Shown here piece by piece: positions 1-8,093 of a stretch of 64,000 nucleotides of DNA. Every line of letters starts with the position of its first letter. Positions within the stretch are counted from its first letter, which is position 1. The position numbers and the translations under genes are program-made. The notes beneath the pieces were generated by a model, which searched no databases, was not told where the DNA came from, and worked only from the letters and a program-made list of their open reading frames with translations. The DNA is taken from the NCBI RefSeq assembly GCF_016597815.1, contig NZ_VCHA01000001.1, positions 806,001 to 870,000 on the forward strand, given 5' to 3'. Source of the DNA: Marinobacter sp. DY40_1A1 (GTDB lineage Bacteria; Pseudomonadota; Gammaproteobacteria; Pseudomonadales; Oleiphilaceae).

Positions 1-163
1 TTATAGTGCGCTTCACATTGCTGAAATCGAATACCATGCCCTGTTCATCAAGCTCGCCCCCCAGCACCACGTCGGCAATCCAGCTTTCCCCGACTAATCC
101 ACGGGCGGGATCCAGGTAAGCGAAATCAATAACGGTGAGGTTGTCTACAAACAGATGGTTCAT
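1..163 (-). CDS. 6-pyruvoyl-tetrahydropterin / 6-carboxytetrahydropterin synthase-like protein (3' end outside window)
   Basis: Only the first 54 codons are present; the gene runs leftward off the window edge. The N-terminus begins [18 protein letters not shown] and continues with [26 protein letters not shown], the opening strand and the DxxGMVFDF segment of the PTPS/QueD fold. Family members convert dihydroneopterin triphosphate to 6-carboxy- or 6-pyruvoyl-tetrahydropterin for queuosine or pterin synthesis. The zinc histidines and catalytic triad that would separate QueD from its paralogues are mostly missing from the visible part, so the exact reaction is open. The ATG at 161-163 is the only good start. 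The gene is divergent from the MobA-like gene. Confidence 0.7.
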   Translation of the reverse strand, partial: MNHLFVDNLTVIDFAYLDPARGLVGESWIADVVLGGELDEQGMVFDFSNVKRTI

Positions 164-287
164 TAAATTTCCGGGCGGGTATAGTTGATTGATGGGGGGA
201 TTCTAGCAAAAATCCCTGAGTGAGTGTCTTGTCGAGCTAATGCCTTGAATCGTTGCTCGCCACTCTTTTCGTGTTCATTGCTTTATC

Positions 288-302
288 AGGAGCGACATCA
301 TA
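288..302 (+). promoter_or_regulatory. Shine-Dalgarno-like site that points at a non-canonical ATA start of the MobA-like gene
   Basis: AGGAG at 288-292 is followed after 7 nt by ATA (300-302), in frame with the MobA-like protein. No ATG, GTG or TTG occurs in this frame between the stop at 246 and the GTG at 345. It decides between an unusual initiation codon and a one-base frameshift near 332-335. Confidence 0.35.
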
Positions 303-344
303 ACTGCCTCTCGCCATGACTTCGATCAGGATTTTCCGGCACTT

Positions 345-950
345 GTGCTCGCAGCCGGGGCTTCCAGCCGGTTTGGTCGCCCCAAGGCTCTATTAAAGGT
401 GAGCGGCGAACAGGGGCGAGGTCACATTCTGCTGGATAACGCCATCGGGCAAGCCAGGTTGCTTAGCCGGGATGTGCGTGTTGCCTGCGGGGCCTGGTAT
501 CCGTTGATTCGTTTTCGCTGCAGCCAGCAGCCCTCCAGCTGGGTGCCTGTGCCTGATTGGCATGAAGGCATGGCCGCTTCCCTGGTAGCGGGCATCCGAA
601 GTTTGGGGCCGAGGGCCAGGGGAGTGTTTGTGTTGGTGGTGGATCAGCCGCTGTTAGACAGAGACGCCCTTCAAGCGTTTGGTGAAGCTGTGAGATGTTT
701 TCCGAAGACGCCAGCGGCCGCAGATTATGGCCGGCGCCCAGGTGTGCCAGCCTATCTGCCGCGGTGGCTTTGGCCAGACGTGCTGACCCTTGAGGGTGAT
801 CGAGGTGCAGGGGGGCTGTTGGCAGAAGCCAATGCGACGCGAATGGATATTCCGGGTGTCCATGACGACATAGACACCCCGGAAGATTGGGCGAGAATCA
901 GGGAGGTGCTTAGCCGAAGAGCCCTGCAAGCCAGGCAATACCCAGACTGA
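345..950 (+). CDS. MobA-like NTP transferase (MocA/CTP-molybdopterin cytidylyltransferase type), start uncertain
   Basis: The nucleotide-binding signature [16 protein letters not shown] lies at the very start and [12 protein letters not shown] (the metal-binding aspartate loop) in the middle; the end [10 protein letters not shown] is typical of the MobA/MocA family that attaches CMP or GMP to molybdopterin. The GTG at 345 is the first standard start in this frame but leaves no residues before the first strand. The frame is open back to 249, and an AGGAG at 288-292 sits 7 nt before an ATA codon at 300. Alternatively the ATG at 316, out of frame, would join if the T-run at 332-335 had one more base, giving [15 protein letters not shown]. 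The 3' end overlaps the convergent receiver gene by 41 nt. The family is clear; the start, and possibly gene integrity, is not. Confidence 0.7.
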   Translation: MLAAGASSRFGRPKALLKVSGEQGRGHILLDNAIGQARLLSRDVRVACGAWYPLIRFRCSQQPSSWVPVPDWHEGMAASLVAGIRSLGPRARGVFVLVVDQPLLDRDALQAFGEAVRCFPKTPAAADYGRRPGVPAYLPRWLWPDVLTLEGDRGAGGLLAEANATRMDIPGVHDDIDTPEDWARIREVLSRRALQARQYPD

Positions 951-2001
951 ATACCCCGAGGCTAACAGCCAGTCCGACGGTGTAGATTCGGGATGAAGCA
1001 GAACGTTGCTGCGCTACAAACAAGTCAATTGTGCGCTGAGCTATGTCTTCAGCAGTCTCACGGGAGATTTCGTGAGCTTGCTGGATGGCTTCAGATTGCA
1101 GTGTTTGCCAAAACTCCGTATCAATGGTTTGTACGCTGGTAATATGGTCCTTCAGTTCTGCCATGTGGTTTGCAGTAAAACCAGAGTTGCGTGAGAGGTC
1201 CTTTTTAAGGTCGGCAAGTTCCCGGCCCAGATTTAGATTTACCTCAGCCGCGACTTCATCGCTCAGATTTCGGGTCCGCTCTTCTATCATTGCTCTCATG
1301 GCGCCCAGGCGATCTTCAATGATGCTTTCCTGCTTGCCCCTTGACTCATCCAGCGCGCGCTTGAGATTGTCAAACTGCTCATCAAACAGTGAGCTGAGCA
1401 ATTCATGCAGATTGCTATTAACCTGGCCATGGGCTGCAGAGCGGGCAATCTGTTCAATCAGATCGCTTGTGAGCGGTACGGTGCTGGATGTCTTCTTGCC
1501 ATTGAGGGCAGACTCAAGATCGGACCGCTCGGCTGACAATTCCAGCGATCCGCCTTGGGTAACTCCAATAGCCAGGTCGTCTTGTTCTGCTTCCTGTATC
1601 GGTGCGAGAGGGAGGGATCCAGCTTTCAGATCAATGGCCAGTTGCTCAAGCACCATGCCAAGGCCGTCTGGTTGAGTGGGCTTGGTAAGGATGTTGTAGA
1701 CCCCGAAGTTTTTCGCCTCTTTGGTGAAAGATGACGACTTCTGAGACGTGCACATAATGATTGGTATGCCCGCGGTGTTCGGATTGCTCTTGATGGCCTT
1801 TGTGGCTTCCACGCCGTTCATGCCAGGCATCAGGTGATCCATGAAGATGACGTCCGGATGTTCGTTGCTGTCCAGAAAGTCCAGGGCTTCTTCGGCTGAG
1901 CCTGCCATGTTGACATGCATGTCACGGCTTTCCAGCAGTTTGCTCAGGGCAAACCTGGCTACCTTGGAGTCGTCCACCAGAAGAGCATTCTTGATCGCCA
2001 T
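910..2001 (-). CDS. Receiver-domain protein with coiled coil and C-terminal membrane anchor
   Basis: Residues 5-125 form a complete response-regulator receiver: acidic pair Asp10/Asp11, phospho-acceptor Asp55 in [10 protein letters not shown], Thr85 in IIMCTSQ and Lys107 in TKP. There is no DNA-binding or enzymatic output domain. Residues about 170-335 are charged and helical, consistent with coiled coil, and the last 25 residues ([19 protein letters not shown]...) form one hydrophobic segment ending at the stop. The protein should therefore be tail-anchored in the inner membrane with its receiver in the cytoplasm. It lies 62 nt behind the PEGA-MORN gene on the same strand, so the two are probably co-transcribed. 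The partner kinase is unknown; the architecture is unusual. Confidence 0.85.
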   Translation of the reverse strand: MAIKNALLVDDSKVARFALSKLLESRDMHVNMAGSAEEALDFLDSNEHPDVIFMDHLMPGMNGVEATKAIKSNPNTAGIPIIMCTSQKSSSFTKEAKNFGVYNILTKPTQPDGLGMVLEQLAIDLKAGSLPLAPIQEAEQDDLAIGVTQGGSLELSAERSDLESALNGKKTSSTVPLTSDLIEQIARSAAHGQVNSNLHELLSSLFDEQFDNLKRALDESRGKQESIIEDRLGAMRAMIEERTRNLSDEVAAEVNLNLGRELADLKKDLSRNSGFTANHMAELKDHITSVQTIDTEFWQTLQSEAIQQAHEISRETAEDIAQRTIDLFVAQQRSASSRIYTVGLAVSLGVFSLGIAWLAGLFG

Positions 2002-2063
2002 CCTTACTACCTCAAGCTGTTACTTCAATCGCGTTGTTTATCGGGCTGGTTTTACTATTAAAG

Positions 2064-3395
2064 CTACCAGCCTTCGAGTTTCGGGCACTGTGTGGCCCTG
2101 TAGCTTTTGTCCCGATAACACACGCCGGGCTCTGTCGTTCTGGCAGTGAATATCTCACCTGCCGCCGTGGTCAGGCGAACCTGCCCATAGGGTTCACCGT
2201 GGCGGAATGTCGCCTCGATGGAGCTGCCATTCGGGTTGCGCAGCAAACCATTTCCGTGGAACTTGCCTTCAATATACTCGCCTTCGTATTTCTTGCCATT
2301 GGCAAAAACTTCCGAGCCACGGCCATGGAAGGTGCCATTTGAAAAATCGCCTTCGTAGTGACGGCCATCCGGGTAGGTGAGGGTGCCACGCCCGTGAAAG
2401 TCGCTGTTGCGAAACCCTCCGACATACAGCATGCCGTCTGCTGTTGTCAGGGAACCGTGGCCGTTGAGCCGACCCTGTGACCACTCCCCGGTGAGGATGT
2501 CACCATTGGCAAGGGTGAGAGTACCTTGGCCCTGGAACGAATCGTCGGCAAATTGCCCGGTATAGCGTGAGCCATCGGCGTCGCGCCATGCGCCTTCACC
2601 CGAACGCTTGCCATTTTCCCAGTCACCCTCATAGCGAGTGCCATCCGGGTACCAGGCTGTGCCCGAGCCGTGGAAAGCGCCATCTGCAAATTGACCTTCG
2701 TATTTCAGGCCGTCTTTGTCTTCATAGGTTCCGTCGCCGGTCTTTATGCCACCTCGCCAATTCCCGTTCTGGTAATTAACGGTGGTGTAGGCTTCAAGTT
2801 TGCCTACGAGGGTCAACTCGTTGCCAGCATCGAGGGCAACGCTTTGCTGCCAGGGGCGGAACCCGTCCTTTTTGATGGTGATGTCGTATTTGCCTGGGGC
2901 CAGTTCAAGGTCCAGTCGCGTTGGGCCGTATTCCTTGCCGTTGATTTCAACCCGGTCGCCAGCCACGTTAGAGCGCAGTGTAAGGGTGCCGGTTGTCGGG
3001 GCAGGTGACTGTTCTGGCACAGCCTTGGCGGTATATGTGGCCATTGCTGCTGGCGGTTCCGCAGAGGCAAGCATGACCGCCTCATCCGGAAGGTCGGGAA
3101 TATTGAATTGCTCGGCGCTCGCCGGCTGTTCCATCGGGAGTGTTTCTGCTTCAACCGGTGCTTCTGCAACAGTTTCAATTGCTGGTGCTGGTGCTGGTGC
3201 TGGAGCTTCGACGAGCACTTGTGGGCTTTGTGTTACCGCTGGTTTGTTTGCGGGCTTCGGTAGAGTCACATTTTGCGCGGGTTGCAGAGGCGCGGCCGCA
3301 ATTGGCATTTCGCTCCGAACAGAAGCAAAGCCAGCTGTTACCAGAAGCATAAGAGCCAGGGCATTCAAAAACAAAAGTGGTCTGAAATCGACCAT
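2064..3395 (-). CDS. PEGA and MORN-repeat protein with N-terminal membrane segment
   Basis: A hydrophobic N-terminus (LLFLNALALMLLVTAGFASV) acts as signal or anchor. A proline/alanine/glutamate-rich linker with a PAPAPAPA run follows, then a PEGA-type beta domain (about 135-205; GDRVEINGKEYGPTRLDLELAPGKY). From about 225 there are seven clear 23-residue MORN repeats of the form YEGxFxxGxFHGxGTxxxxDG, with weaker copies at both ends. MORN arrays form elongated beta sheets that bind lipids or proteins; PEGA domains are usually extracytoplasmic. I infer a periplasmic scaffold held at the inner membrane. No catalytic motif is visible. The downstream neighbour is the tethered receiver protein. Confidence 0.85.
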   Translation of the reverse strand: MVDFRPLLFLNALALMLLVTAGFASVRSEMPIAAAPLQPAQNVTLPKPANKPAVTQSPQVLVEAPAPAPAPAIETVAEAPVEAETLPMEQPASAEQFNIPDLPDEAVMLASAEPPAAMATYTAKAVPEQSPAPTTGTLTLRSNVAGDRVEINGKEYGPTRLDLELAPGKYDITIKKDGFRPWQQSVALDAGNELTLVGKLEAYTTVNYQNGNWRGGIKTGDGTYEDKDGLKYEGQFADGAFHGSGTAWYPDGTRYEGDWENGKRSGEGAWRDADGSRYTGQFADDSFQGQGTLTLANGDILTGEWSQGRLNGHGSLTTADGMLYVGGFRNSDFHGRGTLTYPDGRHYEGDFSNGTFHGRGSEVFANGKKYEGEYIEGKFHGNGLLRNPNGSSIEATFRHGEPYGQVRLTTAAGEIFTARTTEPGVCYRDKSYRATQCPKLEGW

Positions 3396-3508
3396 GGCGG
3401 AACCTCTTAATCCTGCATTCTACAAATTCGCGAGCAAGTTCATCTTACCCAGCGAGAGCGGCGTTATGTAACAGAAAGTGTCTGAACTTGGCCAGAATGC
3501 TGGCCAAA

Positions 3509-3970
3509 TCACACTTTGGACGGAAGCTGGTCATGGTTGAGCTGTTCCCAGGCTCTCATGTAGACATCGGCTTCATATTCGTAGGGTGATTTGAACGGTG
3601 TCAGAACAAAATCAAACATAAGGAAGAAAAAGCCTACCGATGCCCAGGCGATGGTCAGGGTGCTGAGTGTTGTAGCCTGAACCTCCGGGTTGCTGCTCAC
3701 AAAATCCTGGAGCAGCGGGATCAAGTCTGACGCCATCACTACAGGATTGAAGCTGGACAGCACCAACGGTATCCAGAAGGCCATAAATATGGGGAAGAAA
3801 CCGAACGACCAAAGCAGGCGGCGCGCCAGGTAGATAGCCACCTCGCGCCAGAAGCGCTGGCGCACCTCGGGGGACTTGCGAATGCGCTCCAGGTACCGGC
3901 GGCGTTCTGCCCAATAGGCTGCGACTTCGGGAGCCTGGGCGGTTTTTGTGGGGCCTGAAAGTGTGCTCAT
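3509..3970 (-). CDS. Hypothetical small two-helix membrane protein
   Basis: This 153-residue protein resembles no family I can name. It has a charged, arginine-rich N-terminus (AERRRYLERIRKSPEVRQRFWREV), a first hydrophobic stretch at about 54-75 (WSFGFFPIFMAFWIPLVLSS), a short loop, and a second at about 100-125 (TIAWASVGFFFLMFDFVLTPF). It ends in an acidic tail. The positive-inside rule puts both ends in the cytoplasm. It is upstream of the PEGA-MORN gene on the same strand but separated by 113 nt, so shared transcription is possible but not shown. No function is proposed. Confidence 0.7.
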   Translation of the reverse strand: MSTLSGPTKTAQAPEVAAYWAERRRYLERIRKSPEVRQRFWREVAIYLARRLLWSFGFFPIFMAFWIPLVLSSFNPVVMASDLIPLLQDFVSSNPEVQATTLSTLTIAWASVGFFFLMFDFVLTPFKSPYEYEADVYMRAWEQLNHDQLPSKV

Positions 3971-4072
3971 GATCCAGGGAGCTACCTTATAGCTAGGGTG
4001 ACGGATACAGGATAACTGATACTACGTGTTACCCTGTCATTCTCCAATTGTTTAACGACAGGAATAGTTTGA

Positions 4073-6997
4073 ATGGCTGCAGTGATCGATAACGCAATCC
4101 ACCCGGCTTTTGAGAAGCTTCGCAGTCACCGGATTGACACGCTTAATCTTGATGTTGAAGAGTATCGTCATATAAAAACCGGTGCCCGTCATCTCCACCT
4201 GGCGGCGGATAATGATGAAAACGTGTTTTTTGTGGCGTTAAGAACCTTCCCCATGGATTCTACCGGCGTTGCCCATATTCTTGAACATACGGCACTGTGC
4301 GGCAGTGAGCGCTACCCGGTTCGCGATCCGTTTTTCATGATGATTCGCCGCTCCCTGAATACCTTCATGAATGCGTTCACCAGCAGCGACTGGACGGCTT
4401 ACCCTTTTGCCAGCATGAACCGAAAGGATTTTGACAACCTATTGTCGGTTTATCTGGATTCAGTATTTTTCTCTAAACTGGATCCCTTGGATTTTGCTCA
4501 GGAAGGGCATCGGCTGGAGTTTGAAAAGCCCGATGATCCCAGCACCGAGTTGGTATACAAAGGCGTTGTCTACAACGAAATGAAAGGTGCCATGAGTTCG
4601 GCAACCTCACAGCTCTGGCAGAATCTGAGTAGTCACCTTTTCCCGACAACGACCTATCATTACAACAGTGGCGGCGAGCCGGATCACATTGTTGATCTGA
4701 GCTATGACGACCTCATCCGCTTCTATAAGCATCACTACCACCCAAGTAACGCCATTTTTGCCACTTACGGCAACATTCCGGCCCATGAACACCACGAACG
4801 CTTCGAAGAGCTGGCTCTCAAGCGGTTCGACAAGCTGGATATCAAACTGCCAGTGCGCGATGAAAAGCGAATGTATGCGCCGGTCCGTGTAGAGCAGGGC
4901 TACGGCGTTACCGAGGGTGAAGACACCACCGGTAAAACTCATATCGTTATGGGGTGGCTGCTTGGTCACAGCTTTGATCTGCAGGAAAACCTGGAAGGCC
5001 ATTTGTTGTCCGCCGTGCTGCTCGAAAATAGCGCCTCTCCTCTGATGCGTGCGTTGGAAACCACGGATATCGGTCATGCACCTTCACCCATGTGCGGGTT
5101 GGAGGATTCCAACAGAGAAATGACGTTTATTTGCGGCATTGAAGGAAGTGAGCCGGAGAAGCTCAAAGATCTGGAAGCCTTGATCGAGACAACGCTTGAG
5201 AAAGTGGTTGAGGAAGGCGTTAGCGAGGAGCGCCTGGAAGCGATTCTTCATCAACTGGAATTGCATCAGCGCGAAATTGCAGGAGACAGCTTCCCTTATG
5301 GCCTTCAATTGATCATGAGTGCTATAGCCCCCATGGTTCATGGTGGCGACCCGGTTGAGCTGCTTGATCTGGAGCCTGTTCTGGCCGTTTTGCGTGAGAA
5401 AATTCGCGACCCGCAATACATCCCGGACCTGATTCGTCGCAAGTTGATCAACAACCCGCACCGGGTAACGCTCACTTTGCGGCCAGATGACAAGTTGGAT
5501 GGGCGCCGTCAGCAGGCCATTCGTGAGGCCCTGGCGAAACGCAAGGCAGAACTCACCAGCGAAGAGGTTATGCAGATTGTTGAGCGTGCCAAAGCGCTGG
5601 AAGAGCGGCAGATGCGTAAGGATGATGACTCCATACTGCCAAAGGTTGATCTCACGGATGTACCGCTGCAAATGCCCGAGCCGGAAGCACGGTTTGACGG
5701 GGATATTTCAGCAACGGTTTATGCGCGGGGAACCAACGGGCTGATTTATCAGCAGGTTGTGTTGCCACTGCCTGATTTGACGGAAGATGAGCTGTTGCTC
5801 CTGCCGTATTATGGTGCCTTGATTTCAGAAGTTGGCTGCGGTGAGCTGGATTATCTTCAGATGCAGGACCGAATTTCGGCAGAATCCGGTGGAATTGGTG
5901 CCTCTTTCAGTACCAAGGGGCGCATTGATGATGTTCAAAACCTCTCTGGCTATATGATCTTCAGCGGCAAAGCGCTGGCCCGCAACCGAATGGCTCTGAC
6001 GAAGCTGCTCCGTGATGTGTACACCAGCGCCCGCTTTGATGAAAAAGACCGTATTCGGGAGATTATTGCCCAGATTCGCGCGCGTCGAGAGCAGTCGGTA
6101 ACCGGCAGTGGCCACGCTTTGGCCATGGGTGCAGCGTCCCAGGGTATGGGGCCTGGCGCCTGGTTGAGTTTCCGTCTTGGGGGGTTGGCTGGTATTCGCG
6201 GTACCAAGGAGCTGGATCAGTCCCTGAAAGATCCCGCGGAACTTGCTGCTTTTTGCCAGAAGCTGGCTAGCCTGCATGACAGGATTCGCCAGCAGGCTCG
6301 CGAGTTCCTTGTCATTGGTGAGGAAGAGCAGCTTCCTGCGCTGATCGACGATCTGAAATCCTGCTGGCAGGGCGATGAGGGGGTAGAGTCATCCAGCTGG
6401 ACAATGGAGCCTGTGAATTTCGTAACACGCGAAGCCTGGCTGACCTCTACTCAGGTAAACTTCTGCGCCCGTGCATACAGCACCGTGCCGATCGATCACC
6501 CCGATGCAGCGGCACTTACTGTGCTGGGTGGTTTCCTGCGCAATGGTTACCTGCACAGGGCTATTCGGGAGAAGGGTGGTGCCTACGGCGGCGGCGCCTC
6601 CCAGGACAGCGTGAATGGCACCTTCCGCTTTTTCTCATACCGGGATCCGCGCCTGTCAGAAACCCTTGAAGACTTCGACAAGGCACTGGTATGGCTTCAG
6701 GAGACTGAGCATGAGTATCAGGAGTTGGAAGAATCCATTCTCGGAGTGATCGGCCAGCTAGATCGCCCGCGCTCTCCAGCGGGTGCTGCGCGACATGCGT
6801 TCCACAACAAGCTGTTTGGTCGCAGTGCTGAGCAGCGCGCACGCTTCCGCGAGCGGGTGCTGTCAGTGACGCTTGAAGATCTCAAACGGGTTGCGACAAC
6901 CTGGCTGCAGCCTGCAAAGGCCAGTACAGCAGTAGTGACGGGTTCTGAAAACCGGGCTTTAGCTGAAGGCTTGGGGCTGGAAATTCAGGAGCTGTAA
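4073..6997 (+). CDS. M16C zinc metalloprotease (presequence protease / PreP-like)
   Basis: The 974-residue length and the inverted zinc motif HxxEH (His68, Glu71, His72 in HILEHTALCG), followed by the distal glutamate in VVYNEMKGAMS, identify an insulinase-superfamily M16C peptidase. Four M16 half-domains make a closed chamber; the second half carries the inactive homologous domains (for example GGYGGGASQDSVNGTFRFFSYRDPRL-type residues near the C-terminus). Such enzymes degrade unfolded peptides up to several tens of residues. No signal peptide is seen, so a cytoplasmic peptide scavenger is likely. It is a single gene, convergent with ppsR, separated from it by a hairpin at 7005-7032. Confidence 0.93.
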   Translation: MAAVIDNAIHPAFEKLRSHRIDTLNLDVEEYRHIKTGARHLHLAADNDENVFFVALRTFPMDSTGVAHILEHTALCGSERYPVRDPFFMMIRRSLNTFMNAFTSSDWTAYPFASMNRKDFDNLLSVYLDSVFFSKLDPLDFAQEGHRLEFEKPDDPSTELVYKGVVYNEMKGAMSSATSQLWQNLSSHLFPTTTYHYNSGGEPDHIVDLSYDDLIRFYKHHYHPSNAIFATYGNIPAHEHHERFEELALKRFDKLDIKLPVRDEKRMYAPVRVEQGYGVTEGEDTTGKTHIVMGWLLGHSFDLQENLEGHLLSAVLLENSASPLMRALETTDIGHAPSPMCGLEDSNREMTFICGIEGSEPEKLKDLEALIETTLEKVVEEGVSEERLEAILHQLELHQREIAGDSFPYGLQLIMSAIAPMVHGGDPVELLDLEPVLAVLREKIRDPQYIPDLIRRKLINNPHRVTLTLRPDDKLDGRRQQAIREALAKRKAELTSEEVMQIVERAKALEERQMRKDDDSILPKVDLTDVPLQMPEPEARFDGDISATVYARGTNGLIYQQVVLPLPDLTEDELLLLPYYGALISEVGCGELDYLQMQDRISAESGGIGASFSTKGRIDDVQNLSGYMIFSGKALARNRMALTKLLRDVYTSARFDEKDRIREIIAQIRARREQSVTGSGHALAMGAASQGMGPGAWLSFRLGGLAGIRGTKELDQSLKDPAELAAFCQKLASLHDRIRQQAREFLVIGEEEQLPALIDDLKSCWQGDEGVESSSWTMEPVNFVTREAWLTSTQVNFCARAYSTVPIDHPDAAALTVLGGFLRNGYLHRAIREKGGAYGGGASQDSVNGTFRFFSYRDPRLSETLEDFDKALVWLQETEHEYQELEESILGVIGQLDRPRSPAGAARHAFHNKLFGRSAEQRARFRERVLSVTLEDLKRVATTWLQPAKASTAVVTGSENRALAEGLGLEIQEL

Positions 6998-7004
6998 GTT
7001 GCAG

Positions 7005-7032
7005 GCAGGCAGGTCGGTAACGGCCTGCCTGC
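7005..7032. other. Strong hairpin with GTAA loop between convergent genes
   Basis: Arms 7005-7016 and 7021-7032 (GCAGGCAGGTCG / CGGCCTGCCTGC) pair over 12 positions with one G-U pair around a GTAA loop. No T-run follows on either strand, so it is not a classical intrinsic terminator. It sits between the stops of the M16C protease and ppsR and may protect or process both 3' ends. Confidence 0.55.
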
Positions 7033-7053
7033 TAAAAATCGGTAGGCCAGATT

Positions 7054-7869
7054 TCAGCGATTTCTCTTGAGCCCCGTAGTAACCATGATGCGAGTCGAAA
7101 TTTCCTCCACGGAATAGGCTGTCGTGTTCAGGTACGGAATGCGCTCCCTCCGGTACATAAGCTCTATTTCTTCGATTTCGTGCATGCATTGCTGGATGGA
7201 CGCGTAGCGAGAGTTTGGTCGCCGTTCATTCCGGATGGTGGCCAGTCTTTCCGGCTCAATGGTCAGCCCGAATATTTTTTCCTTGTGAGGCCGCAGAGCA
7301 GTGGGCATCTGCTGATCTGAAAGATCGTCTTCGGTGATCGGATAGTTGGCGGCTTTCACGCCATATTGGAGCGCCAGGTAGAGGCAGGTTGGGGTTTTGC
7401 CACTACGGGAGGCACCAACCAGAATCAGATCTGCTTCATCGTAATGTCGTGTGCGCGCACCGTCATCGTTGTCCAGGGCAAAGTTCACCGCAGCGATACG
7501 GCGCTCATAAACACCTTCGTTATTAATCGAATGGGATTTGCCCACAGAATAAGACGAAGACGACTGCAGCTCATTTTCCAGCGGCCCCAGAAAGGTCCCG
7601 AAAATATCCACCATGAAGCCCTGGGCATCTGAAATGATTTCCCGGATAGAACTATCAAGAATTGTGTCAAAGACCAGTGGGCGGGCACCGTCGGTTTCAG
7701 CTGCACTGTTAATGCGTTTGACCATGTCCCGCGCTTTTTCAACATCGTCGATATAAGGTACGGTGACGCGCTCGAAATCAATTTTACCGAATTGGGCCAA
7801 AAGACTGTGTCCAAGGGCCTCGGCGGTGATGCCGGTACCGTCAGAAATAAAGAAGGCTGTACGTTTCAT
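7054..7869 (-). CDS. ppsR: Phosphoenolpyruvate synthase regulatory protein (kinase/pyrophosphorylase)
   Basis: The DUF299/PSRP family begins [24 protein letters not shown], and the P-loop GASRSGKT is at residues 152-159. PpsR inactivates PEP synthase by ADP-dependent threonine phosphorylation and reactivates it by phosphate-dependent pyrophosphorolysis, switching gluconeogenesis on and off. A longer frame exists upstream (to 7944), but the conserved family N-terminus starts at the ATG at 7869, giving 271 residues, the normal length. It is divergent from its target ppsA across about 225 nt, the standard arrangement in gammaproteobacteria. Confidence 0.96.
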   Translation of the reverse strand: MKRTAFFISDGTGITAEALGHSLLAQFGKIDFERVTVPYIDDVEKARDMVKRINSAAETDGARPLVFDTILDSSIREIISDAQGFMVDIFGTFLGPLENELQSSSSYSVGKSHSINNEGVYERRIAAVNFALDNDDGARTRHYDEADLILVGASRSGKTPTCLYLALQYGVKAANYPITEDDLSDQQMPTALRPHKEKIFGLTIEPERLATIRNERRPNSRYASIQQCMHEIEEIELMYRRERIPYLNTTAYSVEEISTRIMVTTGLKRNR

Positions 7870-8093
7870 GATGTTTTTCCGGCTCCGTTGGCGCAGGGTT
7901 GTCAGGGCGAATCTGGCAGGGTGGCACCGGAAAGCAGCATGCACTTTCTCGGGAGCTCCCTAGGTAAATTCCGAAGGTTACAGTATCATACACGGCAAGT
8001 TCGAGACTCCGCAGTGGTTGTTGTCCGCTTTTTACGCTTGCTACCGCTGGCCCGGTTTATTCTTTAGTTACACAGATTCAAGGGAGACACGCT

